From the NCBI GenBank assembly GCA_031398055.1, contig JANNMS010000111.1:23410-87409 (forward strand): a stretch of DNA of 64,000 nt, given 5' to 3'. This DNA comes from M3007 sp031398055. GTDB lineage: Bacteria; Bacteroidota; Bacteroidia; Chitinophagales; Saprospiraceae. Both the position numbers and the translations under genes were made by a program. The notes under the pieces are model-generated. The model worked only from the letters and a program-made list of their open reading frames with translations, made no database searches and was not told where the DNA came from. This document shows, one piece after another, positions 1-8,722 of this stretch; within the stretch, counting starts at the first letter, position 1; every line of letters begins with the position of its first letter.

Positions 1-1420
1 CGAGACCGAGGTTGAAATTCAAAGAATTGGAAGATTGCCGCACGTCGCGCAGGTTTTCGATTTCAAAAAAACGTGGGTCAAATTTCACATCCATGTTCAC
101 GGAACTAAACCGAAGACCGTCGTTCAAAATCAGTTTTTTTCCAAAAATTTCCCAAGTGTGGGATGCGTAAATGCCTGAGGTTGAATACGTTCCGTCGGCG
201 TAGCGCGGCGAAAGTGGGGAGGTTTCATCGGTGTTGATGTTCCGCAATTTGCCCTCGCTTTCCAAATCGTTCAGCACCCATTCCGCGCCGTACCGGACTT
301 CGTGTTTGCCAAAAATTTTATAAAAATCAAGGTTGGCAGAAAGAACATCCAATTTTTCGACCCGCTCGTTTCGAGTCGCGGAATTGAGCCGCCGGTCGAG
401 GCGGCTTTCCTCGATTTTTTGAAAGGCTGGCGTGAAACGAATCATGTCCGCAAATTTTTTATCTGCCTGATATTCAAGTTGATACGATGCCAAAACCCGT
501 TTTTGCGGCCCATAAAACCATTCCGAAAATCGCGGTTTTCCACCTGAAATTTCAGTCAAGCGGTCATATCTCGGCACGTCGGACGAGGTCGAAAATTGAA
601 AATTCAAATGGTGCCGGAAGCCGCCGCCGGGCGCGAAAAGCAGTTTTTCCAAAATATCAACCTGCCGGTAGCCCGAAAATTTTTGCAAATCCGGGTTCGA
701 ATTTTTGAAAACAGAATCCTTGCCGTTCATCCGTTCGACATAAAATGGCTTATCGCCAAAATTTGGATAATTTTTCAAATCGCTTTTTCCAGAGTGCAAA
801 TCGCCAAAATCGTTTGCGGTGATTGAAAAATAATTTGCCCATTTTTTGCCGCCGAGGTTCAAATTCGCGTTGGCCGTCGTACCCAAATTTGCCGAGGAAA
901 ACCGCAAAAAACCACCCGTTTTGACTTCCATTTTTTCGGAAAAACTCAAATTTGGGCGTTTTGTAAAAACAGAAATCACGCCGCCGATGGCGTCCGTTCC
1001 GTAAATTACCGATCCCGCGCCGTGCAAAACTTCGATTCGGTCGAGCGAATTTGGGTCGAGCGTCATCACATTTTGAAGGTGGCCGGAGCGATAAATCGCG
1101 TTGTTCATCCGCACGCCATCCACGACAATCAAAACTTTGTTGGCCTCAAAACCACGAATCACCGGGCTGCCGCCGCCCTGCTGCGATTTTTGGACAAAAA
1201 CTTCCCCAGAATTTTGGAGCACATCGGCGGTGGTTTGCGGGCTGATTTTTTGGATTTGCCGCGCCGAAATCACTTCGATTTGGTTGGGCAAATCGCGTTT
1301 TTGCTCCGCCGTTTTGTTGGCCGAAATCACGATTTGTTGCAATGAATCATTCAATTCATTTTGTGAAAAAAGCATTTGCGCGACCGCCAGAAATATAAAA
1401 TTGAAAAGAATTTTTTTCAT
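1..1420 (-). CDS. TonB-dependent outer membrane receptor, N-terminal part (runs off left edge)
   Basis: Outer membrane gated channel that would import a large ligand (iron complex, haem or similar) using TonB energy. The frame is open from an ATG at 1420 to base 1, so only about 473 residues are visible and the barrel end is missing. A signal peptide (MKKILFNFIFLAVAQMLFSQ) leads straight into the plug domain, without the carboxypeptidase-regulatory-like domain common in SusC proteins. Plug hallmarks visible at about residues 30-150 include VISARQIQKISPQTTADVLQ, the QQGGGSPVIRGFEANKVLIV segment, VDGVRMNNAIYRSGHLQ and IEVLHGAGSVIYGTDAIGGV. These most resemble the haemoglobin/transferrin/lactoferrin or catecholate receptor group; the ligand cannot be told from sequence. 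Certain as a TonB receptor. Confidence 0.93.
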   Translation of the reverse strand, partial: MKKILFNFIFLAVAQMLFSQNELNDSLQQIVISANKTAEQKRDLPNQIEVISARQIQKISPQTTADVLQNSGEVFVQKSQQGGGSPVIRGFEANKVLIVVDGVRMNNAIYRSGHLQNVMTLDPNSLDRIEVLHGAGSVIYGTDAIGGVISVFTKRPNLSFSEKMEVKTGGFLRFSSANLGTTANANLNLGGKKWANYFSITANDFGDLHSGKSDLKNYPNFGDKPFYVERMNGKDSVFKNSNPDLQKFSGYRQVDILEKLLFAPGGGFRHHLNFQFSTSSDVPRYDRLTEISGGKPRFSEWFYGPQKRVLASYQLEYQADKKFADMIRFTPAFQKIEESRLDRRLNSATRNERVEKLDVLSANLDFYKIFGKHEVRYGAEWVLNDLESEGKLRNINTDETSPLSPRYADGTYSTSGIYASHTWEIFGKKLILNDGLRFSSVNMDVKFDPRFFEIENLRDVRQSSNSLNFNLGL

Positions 1421-1505
1421 TGGAATAGATAAATGGGCAACGGTCAGCGACTGCCAACTCGTTGCAAAATGATTGAAAATTAAATGTTTTTGGAAAAAAA
1501 GTGGC

Positions 1506-2033
1506 TTAAACCATGTCCGGTGGTGGCTCAAAAATTTTCAGAAAACGACTTTTCAGCCTTTCTGAAAAATGAAAAAAAGGTTTTTGAAAACCGTTTTTGG
1601 TAAAATTTTTAAATGAAAAATTTTGTGGCGGCAAAAAATGATCAGCCAAAAAGCGGGCAAGTTGTTTTGAAAAATCGCTTCCACCGCTGGGCAGGTTTTC
1701 ATCTGTCGGAGAAAATATTTTCCCTAATTTTTTTAAGAATTTTTGCTCGTGGAAATCTCGATGGGCTGTGACCAAAACCGAATCACAGGGCAGGTTTTCT
1801 ATTTTTTCAAAATCAAAAAGCATCCCGTCGTGCCAAAATTCGCGGCGGTCGAACCTCATTTTTTCAAAGTCTTTTTTCAAAAAACGGAACACCGAAACTT
1901 CATTTTTCGAACTGCCAATTTCAGAAAAACTCAATTTTCGAACCCCCATCAAACCAGCCCACGGCACCAGCCACCAGGCCAAGAATTGGCAAAGAAAAAG
2001 GGCGAGCAAGAAAAATGCAAAGCGATGTTTCAT
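1506..2033 (-). CDS. small membrane-anchored protein of unknown function
   Basis: Unrecognised protein of 175 residues. The frame stays open upstream to 2279, but that part overlaps the peptidase gene in another frame; the start chosen is the ATG at 2033, because it is followed at once by a strong hydrophobic segment (about residues 4-30, MKHRFAFFLLALFLC then WWLVPWAG), a signal anchor. The rest is soluble, basic and rich in Phe and Lys, ending PPPDMV. It lies about 100 bases downstream of the M28 peptidase on the same strand and may be co-transcribed. No domain recognised; existence is fairly likely from codon usage like its neighbours. Confidence 0.6.
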   Translation of the reverse strand: MKHRFAFFLLALFLCQFLAWWLVPWAGLMGVRKLSFSEIGSSKNEVSVFRFLKKDFEKMRFDRREFWHDGMLFDFEKIENLPCDSVLVTAHRDFHEQKFLKKLGKIFSPTDENLPSGGSDFSKQLARFLADHFLPPQNFSFKNFTKNGFQKPFFHFSERLKSRFLKIFEPPPDMV

Positions 2034-2130
2034 TCTTTTTTGGCTAAAAAACGGGTCGAAATTAGTCGTCAAATAAATTTTTTCCGCCAAAAACTTGATG
2101 TCTGTTTTATCGAAAAAGTAAATAAGCCTC

Positions 2131-3561
2131 CTACTTTTTGAAAAACGCATCCAACAAAAAAACCAACGAAGCCATGCTCGCCGAGCCCAATTCCAACTCC
2201 CGTTGATTGACCACTTCAAAAACATCCGCAGCCGTGTGGTGAAAATCAAAATATCGCTGCGAGTCGGGCGAGTAGCCACAAAGCAACCCTTTTTGGTTTT
2301 TCAACGGGGAAATGTCCGAGCCAGTGCCACCTTTTTTCAACTCCAAATTGTACGGTTTTAAAATGCTGGAAAATGACTCGACAAATTCCATGAACCCCGG
2401 TAAAACTTCCGTTTCTGCATCAAAACCAAATCCGCGCGGCGTGAAACCACCCGCATCGCTTTCGATGGCGCAGCGGTGAAAAATGCCCTTTCCCTTTTCT
2501 TCTTCTGCATATTTTTGGCCACCGCGCAGTCCGTTTTCTTCGTTCATAAATAAAACAGCGCGAATCGTGTGCCGCGGCTGGTAGCCTGTTTTTTTCAAAA
2601 GCCGCAAAACATCCATGCTTTGCACCACGCCCGCGCCGTCGTCGTGCGCGCCCTGCCCGACATCCCAACTGTCCAAATGACCGCCGACGAGCAAAACTTC
2701 TTTCGGAAATTCCGAACCACGAATCTCTCCGATTACATTGTAGGACAAAACATCAGGCAAAGTTTGGCAAGCCATTTTTACAAAAACAGTCGCTTTTCCT
2801 TCGTCGCGCAGCAGTTTCGACAATTTTTCAGCTGCCAAAGTGCTGATAGCCGCCGCCGGAATCAAAGTAAAACTCGAGTCGTACCTAACCGTTCCGGTGT
2901 GCGGAAAATCGTCAATTTTCAAAGTCATCGAACGAACGAGCACAGCCACAGCTCCGAATTTCGCCGCACGCGATGCTCCGTGAACCCGTTGGTCAACCGC
3001 CCCGCCGTAGGCCTCAAAAGTCCTGATTTTGGTCGGATCCATCGGTCGGTTGAAAAAAACGATTTTTCCACGGATGCCCGCTTCGCCCAATTTTTCGAGG
3101 GCATCCCAACTTTTCACCTCGACCACCGGGGCATAAATTCCTGAAATCCCCGTGCCGACCGAGCCGCCGAGTGCCAGCGAATTCAAATCAAAACTGCCTG
3201 CCGACGCAGAATTTATCACCCGAATTTGCTCCGCCTCGCCACGAATCCAGTGCGGAACCATCACTGGTTGCAACCAAACAGAGTCCAAACCGAGCGTGTC
3301 CATCACCGATTTTGTCCATCGGACGGCCTGTTCAGCCCCGGTGCTGCCGCTCAATCGGTGGCCGATTTTGTGGCACAAATCATCCAACCAAAAATAACAC
3401 CGGCCATCGGTCAAAGCCGCATCGTGGATTTTTTTGACAAAAACAGCCTTGTCCAAGGTGTCGTTTGATTGACAAAATATAGAATTTTTGGGTGTAAAAA
3501 TTACACAAAGGGGGAGGGCGAGTTTCAGCCAAAATTGAGGGGTGCAAAAGTGATGTCTCAT
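2131..3561 (-). CDS. secreted M28-family zinc aminopeptidase with PA domain
   Basis: Di-zinc exopeptidase that would trim N-terminal residues from peptides in the periplasm or outside the cell. The start used is the ATG at 3561 (476 residues, MRHHFCTPQFWLKLALPL), which gives a plausible signal peptide; the frame extends 46 codons further up. A protease-associated domain spans about residues 110-270. The metal site is complete: GGHLDSWD (H295, D297), HDDGAG (D307), the NEEN catalytic/metal glutamates at 341-342, D369 in IESDAGGF and a late His in FDFHHTAADV. The family includes glutamate carboxypeptidase-like and bacterial leucyl aminopeptidases; exact substrate unknown. Confidence 0.92.
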   Translation of the reverse strand: MRHHFCTPQFWLKLALPLCVIFTPKNSIFCQSNDTLDKAVFVKKIHDAALTDGRCYFWLDDLCHKIGHRLSGSTGAEQAVRWTKSVMDTLGLDSVWLQPVMVPHWIRGEAEQIRVINSASAGSFDLNSLALGGSVGTGISGIYAPVVEVKSWDALEKLGEAGIRGKIVFFNRPMDPTKIRTFEAYGGAVDQRVHGASRAAKFGAVAVLVRSMTLKIDDFPHTGTVRYDSSFTLIPAAAISTLAAEKLSKLLRDEGKATVFVKMACQTLPDVLSYNVIGEIRGSEFPKEVLLVGGHLDSWDVGQGAHDDGAGVVQSMDVLRLLKKTGYQPRHTIRAVLFMNEENGLRGGQKYAEEEKGKGIFHRCAIESDAGGFTPRGFGFDAETEVLPGFMEFVESFSSILKPYNLELKKGGTGSDISPLKNQKGLLCGYSPDSQRYFDFHHTAADVFEVVNQRELELGSASMASLVFLLDAFFKK

Positions 3562-3776
3562 AACCAAATCCAAATTTAATTGTGGAATGAATTGAAAAAA
3601 ATAAAAATACAGGTTCGATTTTCTATCTATTGGGTTATAATTATTCTGAAACGGGCAAATTAGGGAAATGTATTTTTCAGAGAAGAACCACCGGTTCAAT
3701 GTAAAAACCCGACACTTCGAAAAAAAAGTTGAAAAAAAAGTTGAATACCTTTTTGTTATTTCGACACAAAGTCATT

Positions 3777-3784
3777 TATCTTTG
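3777..3784 (+). promoter_or_regulatory. Bacteroidota -7 box TATCTTTG for candidate small RNA
   Basis: Exact match to TAnnTTTG with a TTTTG at 3751-3755 about 21 bases upstream as the possible -33 element. It predicts a transcript starting near 3790, well away from either flanking gene start. Confidence 0.6.
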
Positions 3785-3789
3785 TATCA

Positions 3790-3900
3790 CGAAAAACGAG
3801 AGAACGATTTATATCGGAAAAAATAATTTGGTTTTATTTGGTTAGGGCTGAGGTAGTGCTGTGGTGGCGCTACCTCTTTTTCTTTGTGCCTAACCCTATT
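3790..3900 (+). ncRNA. candidate small RNA with nested hairpins
   Basis: Seen in sequence: after the -7 box at 3777, an A-rich leader of about 50 bases is followed by a ten-pair hairpin (GAGGTAGTGC at 3850-3859 with GCGCTACCTC at 3867-3876, one G-U pair, loop TGTGGTG) and then TTTTTCTTT, the form of an intrinsic terminator. An outer helix can also form: GGTTAGG 3840-3846 with CCTAACC 3889-3895, enclosing the first hairpin. The next plus-strand gene starts more than 300 bases downstream. Inference: a short RNA of about 95-110 nucleotides, or a transcription attenuator. I do not recognise the family. Confidence 0.5.
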
Positions 3901-4221
3901 TCAGGTTTCAAACTGATGTTAAGTTGATAACTCAATTCGCAAAGATATTTACCGATGCCTGCTCTTTTCAGAGATTTTTTGCCCTCGAATTTTCTTTTTT
4001 TAGTGTCGCAATTCAAAAATTCGATGGCTTTTTTTTATCACTACTACCCGAGTAGTTGATTTGAGTTTTGCACTTTTTTCAATTAGACAAAGGAAAATTA
4101 ATTTTTTGTCGAAAAATGAACCGCTTGGCTCGAAAACCCGCTAGTTTGGGAAATCGGTCTGTTTTACTTTGAGGTAATTATTTCCAATTTCTCAATATTG
4201 AAATATCTCAATTTCAAAAAA

Positions 4222-5460
4222 ATGCCTTTCCACGAAATACTCCGTATGGCTTTTCAAAACATCCGCGCCAATTTGCTGCGGTCGGTTTTGACTTTGATGA
4301 TTATTGCTTTTGGCATCATGGCTTTGGTAGGCATTTTGACGGCGATTGATTCAATTGCTGTTTCGCTGAACGATAATTTTAGTGGCCTCGGGGCAAATTC
4401 GTTCAGCATCAGTCGAAGTTGGGAAGAGGTCAAAAGCCGAAAAAAAGGAAAAACTCAAAAACAAGGCGATGCGATTCACTACGCCGAGGCGCAAGAGTTT
4501 AAAGAGCGCTTCGATTTTCCGGCAAAAGTTTCGGTTTCGTTGTGGGGTTCTAATTTGGCGACGGCGAAATTTGGCGAGGAAAAAACCAATCCGAACATTG
4601 GTTTTGTGGGCGTGGATGAAAATTATTTTGAAATCAAAGGCATGGAAATTGAGTTTGGCCGCAATTTTTCAATCCAAGAAATCACGGACGGCGCCGCGAA
4701 AGCAGTCATCGGCCAAGAAATTGTCAAAAAACTTTTCAAAGGGAACGCAGGAAAGGCGCTCGACCAAATCATTTTGGTCAATTCCGAGCGGTTTCGGGTC
4801 ATCGGCATTTTGAAATCGAAAGGAGCTTCGATGGGCAGTTCAGATGATCGGGCGATTTTTGTGCCGTTGCTGCCCATCAAAAATTTGTACGGCGGCGACG
4901 ATACAGATTACTCCTTATTAATAGGTGTGAAAAGTGCGACTGATTTGGATGCGGCGGTCAGCGAGGCTACCGGTTTGTTCCGACAAGTTCGGCGGTTGCG
5001 GCCAGAGGAAGAGGAAGATTTTAGGATTTTTAAAAGCGACAGCCTTGCCACAATTTTGAAGGATAACACCAAAAATTTGCAACTCGCCACAATTGCCATC
5101 GGTTTGATGACTTTGTTGGGCGCGGCGATCGGTTTGATGAATATCATGTTGGTCAGCGTGACCGAGCGGACGCGTGAAATCGGGATTTACAAAGCCCTCG
5201 GCGCGACGCGGAAAAGCATTTTGACCCAATTTTTGACAGAAGCGATTGTGATTTGCCAAATCGGCGGGCTGGTCGGCATCGCCCTCGGCATTTTGATCGG
5301 GAACGGCGTGACGCTGGCGATGGGTGGAAAATTCCTAATTCCGTGGGCGTGGATGTTTTTGGGGTTTGCGCTTTGCATGATTGTCGGGGTGATTTCAGGT
5401 TTTTACCCGGCGATGAAAGCGGCGCGGCTGGATCCCATCGAATCACTTCGTTATGAGTGA
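4222..5460 (+). CDS. ABC transporter permease, MacB/FtsX type
   Basis: Inner membrane permease of the macrolide exporter/lipoprotein-transport type, about 412 residues. Start set at ATG 4222 (MPFHEILRMAFQNIRANLLR); a TTG at 4198 in frame is an alternative. Layout is standard: N-terminal membrane helix (LRSVLTLMIIAFGIMALVGI), a large periplasmic MacB-PCD domain to about residue 280, then three helices at the C-terminus including GLMNIMLVSVTERTREIGIY and the coupling-like KALGATRKSI segment, ending in AARLDPIESLRYE, a typical FtsX-family tail. No ATPase partner or periplasmic adaptor gene lies next to it, so it would have to borrow an ATPase encoded elsewhere. Substrate unknown. Confidence 0.92.
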   Translation: MPFHEILRMAFQNIRANLLRSVLTLMIIAFGIMALVGILTAIDSIAVSLNDNFSGLGANSFSISRSWEEVKSRKKGKTQKQGDAIHYAEAQEFKERFDFPAKVSVSLWGSNLATAKFGEEKTNPNIGFVGVDENYFEIKGMEIEFGRNFSIQEITDGAAKAVIGQEIVKKLFKGNAGKALDQIILVNSERFRVIGILKSKGASMGSSDDRAIFVPLLPIKNLYGGDDTDYSLLIGVKSATDLDAAVSEATGLFRQVRRLRPEEEEDFRIFKSDSLATILKDNTKNLQLATIAIGLMTLLGAAIGLMNIMLVSVTERTREIGIYKALGATRKSILTQFLTEAIVICQIGGLVGIALGILIGNGVTLAMGGKFLIPWAWMFLGFALCMIVGVISGFYPAMKAARLDPIESLRYE

Positions 5461-5468
5461 TTTGTTTT

Positions 5469-5556
5469 TGGTTATTTGGGAATTAGTTATTGGGAAATTG
5501 GTTATTGGCATTTGTGTAAAAACCATTTTCCCAATAACTAATTTCCCAATAACCAA
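5469..5556. repeat. GGTTATTGG-family palindrome between convergent genes
   Basis: Long imperfect inverted repeat: left arm about 5469-5508 and right arm 5523-5556, built of the words TTGGTTATTGGG and GGGAATTAGTTATTGGG and their complements. It fills the gap between the convergent permease and the acidic protein gene and could end transcription from both sides. Confidence 0.8.
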
Positions 5557-6039
5557 TTACTGGGTTAATACATCAATCACCGTTTTTACAGAAATAAAAA
5601 TCGGCTCGCGGCCTTCTTTGGTCACCATCGATTCCGGGTCGTCTTCGTCTTCGCAAACAGCATCTTCGACAAAAGCCAAAAGGTCTTCTTGTTTATAATT
5701 TTCAAAAAACGGGTCGAGGCGGTCGCGGAATTTTTTGGCGGTCGTGCCTTCCAAAATTTCATAATTTTTTTCTTCGGCCTCGCCAATTTGATCTTCGCCA
5801 ACCTCAGGCGTCGTGCCATTTACCTTCAAAATTGACTCCCAAACTATCAAAGCGAGGTATTGCATGAAGCCTTGTTCGTCTTCGGTCAGGAGTTCAAAAT
5901 TTTCGTCGTCAAAAAGATACGCCGTCAAAACGGGTTGCGACTCGGCGAATGTGGCCATCCGGTTTTCGTAATTAGTATCGGTTAGACTGTCTAATTTTTC
6001 GATAACACCATCAATGATTTTTTCAGAAACAAACTGCAT
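5557..6039 (-). CDS. acidic conserved protein of unknown function
   Basis: Cytoplasmic protein of 160 residues, very acidic, without signal peptide or membrane segment. It starts MQFVSEKIIDGVIEKLDSL and has a mostly helical composition; a C-terminal acidic stretch (EDAVCEDEDDPESM) precedes the conserved-looking tail EPIFISVKTVIDVLTQ. I recognise no domain. It lies 43 bases downstream of the RelA/SpoT gene on the same strand and may share its transcript. Its stop codon abuts the palindrome at 5469-5556. Confidence 0.75.
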   Translation of the reverse strand: MQFVSEKIIDGVIEKLDSLTDTNYENRMATFAESQPVLTAYLFDDENFELLTEDEQGFMQYLALIVWESILKVNGTTPEVGEDQIGEAEEKNYEILEGTTAKKFRDRLDPFFENYKQEDLLAFVEDAVCEDEDDPESMVTKEGREPIFISVKTVIDVLTQ

Positions 6040-6082
6040 TTTATAGTTGGTTGATAAGTTTTTGAATAAAAAAGTTATTGAA

Positions 6083-8338
6083 TTAAGATGCGCTTTCTGC
6101 CCGCATCACCGACGCTACACCTTCCACATTTTTCAATAGACGAATAGCCATGTTCAACATATCCGCATTTTGAACAACGACTGACATTTTTCCTTCGAAA
6201 TAACCGCCGTGCCCGGAAATGGAAAACTCACGGATATTCAATCCTAAATCATAAGAAATTTTTTCTGTCAGATTACGAATCACGCCAACTCCCGTATCAA
6301 TTCCTTTGATAATCAACTCGGCGACGAATTCAGATTTGACAGAATTACCCCAATCTGCGCGCACAATTCTATGTCCATATTGACTTAAAATATTGGTTGC
6401 ATTTGGGCAAGTTGTTCTATGAATAACAGCGGTTTGATTGCTTTTTAAATAAGCAAAAATCGGGTCGCCTTGCACCGGATTACAGCAAATAGGAAATAGA
6501 AAAGCATACTTAGTGTTTGTATCTCCGTTTAAAATAATGTCCGATTTTGCAGGTGCGGGCGCAGGTTGTTGAGATTCGGAAATGCGTTCTCCGATAGGAA
6601 TTTCAGCAGGTTTTTCTATCTCTATTAAAACTAATTTCTGGCCGTCGGCTTTGAAATTTTTTAATAAAGACAAATTAACTTGCTCTAAATAAATAGCACT
6701 TAAAAATTCCAATTGGTCTGGATAACCATAATAATAGGCCAAGGTATCCACATTTGGCTCCACCGGGACTTTGAAAGCATTGAGTTTTCTTTCTAAAATC
6801 TCTTTTCCATAATCGGCTTGACCACGTTTTTCATCTTTTAAAGCGGCTTTAATTCTTGTTCTGGCTTTGCTGGTGACCACGAATTTCAACCAATCCTCGG
6901 TTGGTTTTTGGTTTTTTGAAGTGATAATCTGCACTTGATCGCCATTTCTTAATTTTTCAGAAATAGGCACGAGGCGATTGTCAATTTTAGCGGAAATACA
7001 TTTGCAACCAATATCCGAGTGGATTGAAAAAGCAAAATCGAGTGGCGTTGCGCCGTCCGGAAGGATTTTCATTTCACCTTTTGGTGTGAAAACATGGACT
7101 TCGTTGGCAAACAATTGGCTTTGAAAATCGGCCAAAAACTCCACCGGATTGCTATCGTTTGCTTGTTCCAACGACTCGCGGATTTGGTTTATCCAATTGT
7201 CAAAAACATCTCTTTTACTTGTAGATAGGTTTTTGATTCCTTTATATTTCCAATGTGCCGCAAAACCACGTTCTGCTATCGCATCCATTCTTTCTGAACG
7301 AATTTGGACTTCGACAAACCTGCCTTCTGGCCCAATTACTGTCGTGTGCAATGATTCATAACCATTTGATTTGGGCGTTCCTATCCAATCTTTTAATCTT
7401 TCAATAATTGGTTTATAAACATCGGTAACAATTGTATAAGCATTCCAACAACCCAATTTTTCATATTCCGGTGGCAAATCTATAATAATCCTTATCGCAA
7501 ATAAGTCATAGATTTCTTTAAAATCTACATCCTTGTTTTTAATTTTATTGTAAATAGAATAAATGCTTTTTGGCCGACCGTGAATACGAACTGGATAACC
7601 GATATCCTCCAAGGCTTTTTGTATCGGTTTCATAAAGTCTATTATGTACTGTTCACGGCTTTGTTTTGTTTCTGCTAATCTATCGGCAATATCAAAAAAC
7701 TCTTCTGGGTGTGTTATTTTCAAACAAATATCCTGAAACTCTGACTTAATATTGTACAAACCCAATCGGTGCGCCAATGGTGTATAAATATAACTGGTCT
7801 CTGCTGCTATCTTTAATTGTTTATGAATCGGCATACTTTTAATAGTGCGCATATTATGAAGCCTGTCCGCCATTTTAATCAAAACAACGCGCACATCGGA
7901 AACCATTGTTTTCAATACTTTCGTCAAGTTTTCTGCCTGCGGGCTTTCGGAATCTGTCAGGCCATCCAATTTCGTCAAACCGTCCACAATCAATGAAACG
8001 CGGTCGCCAAATTTGGCATGGATTTCTTTCAAAGTCACGTCGGTATCTTCGACAACGTCGTGCAAAAGTGCGCAAACCACCGCCGTCGGCCCCAGCCCAA
8101 TTTCTTCGACACAAATCCGCGCCACCTCGATTGGGTGCAAAATATATGGTTCGCCCGATTTTCTGCGCTGCGTCCGGTGCGCCTCAACGGCCATTTCAAA
8201 AGCCTCCCGGATCATCTGGCTGTCGCGCGGAGAAAGCGAAGTTTTGATCGCCCGGAGCAGGTCGCGGTAGGCCTGGGCAATCAATTTGTTGTCATTTTCG
8301 GGGGTTTCGGGAAGCGCGGTTTGGGCAGCGGAGGACAT
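6083..8338 (-). CDS. spoT: bifunctional (p)ppGpp synthetase/hydrolase, RelA/SpoT family
   Basis: Makes and degrades the stringent-response alarmone (p)ppGpp. Start taken at ATG 8338 (MSSAAQTALP, 751 residues); a TTG two codons upstream is less likely. Domains in order: HD hydrolase with intact metal residues (HPIEVA, LLHDVVEDT near residue 93), synthetase with the GRPKSIYSIYNKI substrate loop and DLFAIRIIID, TGS (HVFTPKGEMKILPDGATPLD), a zinc-finger-like/helical part with CCNPVQGDP, and a C-terminal ACT domain. Both catalytic halves look complete. Odd: base composition changes sharply inside the gene; about 7900-8338 is GC-rich like its neighbours, while 6083-7860 is clearly more AT-rich. Promoter box at 8402-8409. 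Confidence 0.96.
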   Translation of the reverse strand: MSSAAQTALPETPENDNKLIAQAYRDLLRAIKTSLSPRDSQMIREAFEMAVEAHRTQRRKSGEPYILHPIEVARICVEEIGLGPTAVVCALLHDVVEDTDVTLKEIHAKFGDRVSLIVDGLTKLDGLTDSESPQAENLTKVLKTMVSDVRVVLIKMADRLHNMRTIKSMPIHKQLKIAAETSYIYTPLAHRLGLYNIKSEFQDICLKITHPEEFFDIADRLAETKQSREQYIIDFMKPIQKALEDIGYPVRIHGRPKSIYSIYNKIKNKDVDFKEIYDLFAIRIIIDLPPEYEKLGCWNAYTIVTDVYKPIIERLKDWIGTPKSNGYESLHTTVIGPEGRFVEVQIRSERMDAIAERGFAAHWKYKGIKNLSTSKRDVFDNWINQIRESLEQANDSNPVEFLADFQSQLFANEVHVFTPKGEMKILPDGATPLDFAFSIHSDIGCKCISAKIDNRLVPISEKLRNGDQVQIITSKNQKPTEDWLKFVVTSKARTRIKAALKDEKRGQADYGKEILERKLNAFKVPVEPNVDTLAYYYGYPDQLEFLSAIYLEQVNLSLLKNFKADGQKLVLIEIEKPAEIPIGERISESQQPAPAPAKSDIILNGDTNTKYAFLFPICCNPVQGDPIFAYLKSNQTAVIHRTTCPNATNILSQYGHRIVRADWGNSVKSEFVAELIIKGIDTGVGVIRNLTEKISYDLGLNIREFSISGHGGYFEGKMSVVVQNADMLNMAIRLLKNVEGVASVMRAESAS

Positions 8339-8401
8339 GGGCAACGTATTTTTTTACCAAAAAAAGTATGTAAGTTGTTGGTTTTCAATTCAATTGAGTG
8401 T

Positions 8402-8409
8402 CAAAGGTA
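8402..8409 (-). promoter_or_regulatory. -7 box TACCTTTG upstream of RelA/SpoT gene
   Basis: On the minus strand this reads TACCTTTG, matching TAnnTTTG; the start codon follows about 60 bases downstream at 8338. Confidence 0.5.
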
Positions 8410-8502
8410 AGCCCTTTCATTTTAAAACTGCCGGCCATCCGAGAAGTTGCATTTTTAGAAAAAGGATTTTTCATCCGAGTATTCGTTTTTGGTAAAACGG
8501 TT

Positions 8503-8510
8503 TACTTTTG
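8503..8510 (+). promoter_or_regulatory. -7 box TACTTTTG upstream of tRNA-Leu
   Basis: TACTTTTGCAGC is the commonest promoter form in this window. No gene but tRNA-Leu follows within 130 bases, so it probably drives the tRNA and possibly tig beyond it. The palindrome at 8521-8630 would lie in the leader. Confidence 0.5.
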
Positions 8511-8520
8511 CAGCCCTTTT

Positions 8521-8630
8521 TTGGGGAATGGTTACTGGTTATTAGTTATTGGTTACTGGAAAAATGGTTATTGGAAATTCCCAATTTCCCCAATTTCCCC
8601 AATTTCCCAATAACTAATAACCATTCCCAA
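8521..8630. repeat. GGTTATTGG-family palindrome, left flank of tRNA-Leu
   Basis: Left arm starts TTGGGGAATGG and runs to about 8553; right arm 8606-8630 is its complement (CCCAATAACTAATAACCATT). Between them lie three tandem copies of a CCCAATTTC-type word. It ends four bases before the tRNA. Confidence 0.8.
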
Positions 8631-8633
8631 CCC

Positions 8634-8715
8634 GCGGGTGTGGCGAAATTGGTAGACGTACCAGACTTAGGATCTGGCGCCGCGAGGCATGGGGGTTCGA
8701 GTCCCTTCACCCGCA
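8634..8715 (+). tRNA. tRNA-Leu (anticodon TAG)
   Basis: Acceptor stem GCGGGTG (8634-8640) pairs with CACCCGC (8708-8714). The anticodon loop CTTAGGA gives TAG, reading CUN leucine codons. The long variable arm of a class II tRNA is present, and the T arm has GGTTCGAGTCC. CCA is not encoded. The gene is bracketed on both sides by GGTTATTGG palindromes. Confidence 0.95.
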
Positions 8716-8722
8716 CATTTTA

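Larger units (their letters stand above)
3562..4221. other. 660-base divergent intergenic region
   Basis: Region between the divergent M28 peptidase and the permease genes. It holds no convincing reading frame. It contains a promoter-plus-hairpin unit on the plus strand described separately (3777-3900). A small inverted repeat ACTACT-N5-AGTAGT at 4040-4056 is a possible operator for the permease. The remaining sequence is AT-rich with no structure that I can identify. Confidence 0.6.

Noticed and set aside
302..1472. Several plus-strand frames of 60-130 codons
   Set aside because: They are antisense shadows of the TonB receptor gene, which is continuous on the minus strand and has the plug signatures.
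1743..2141. Plus-strand frame of 132 codons opposite the small anchored protein
   Set aside because: No domain and composition of an antisense shadow; the minus-strand frame has a signal anchor.
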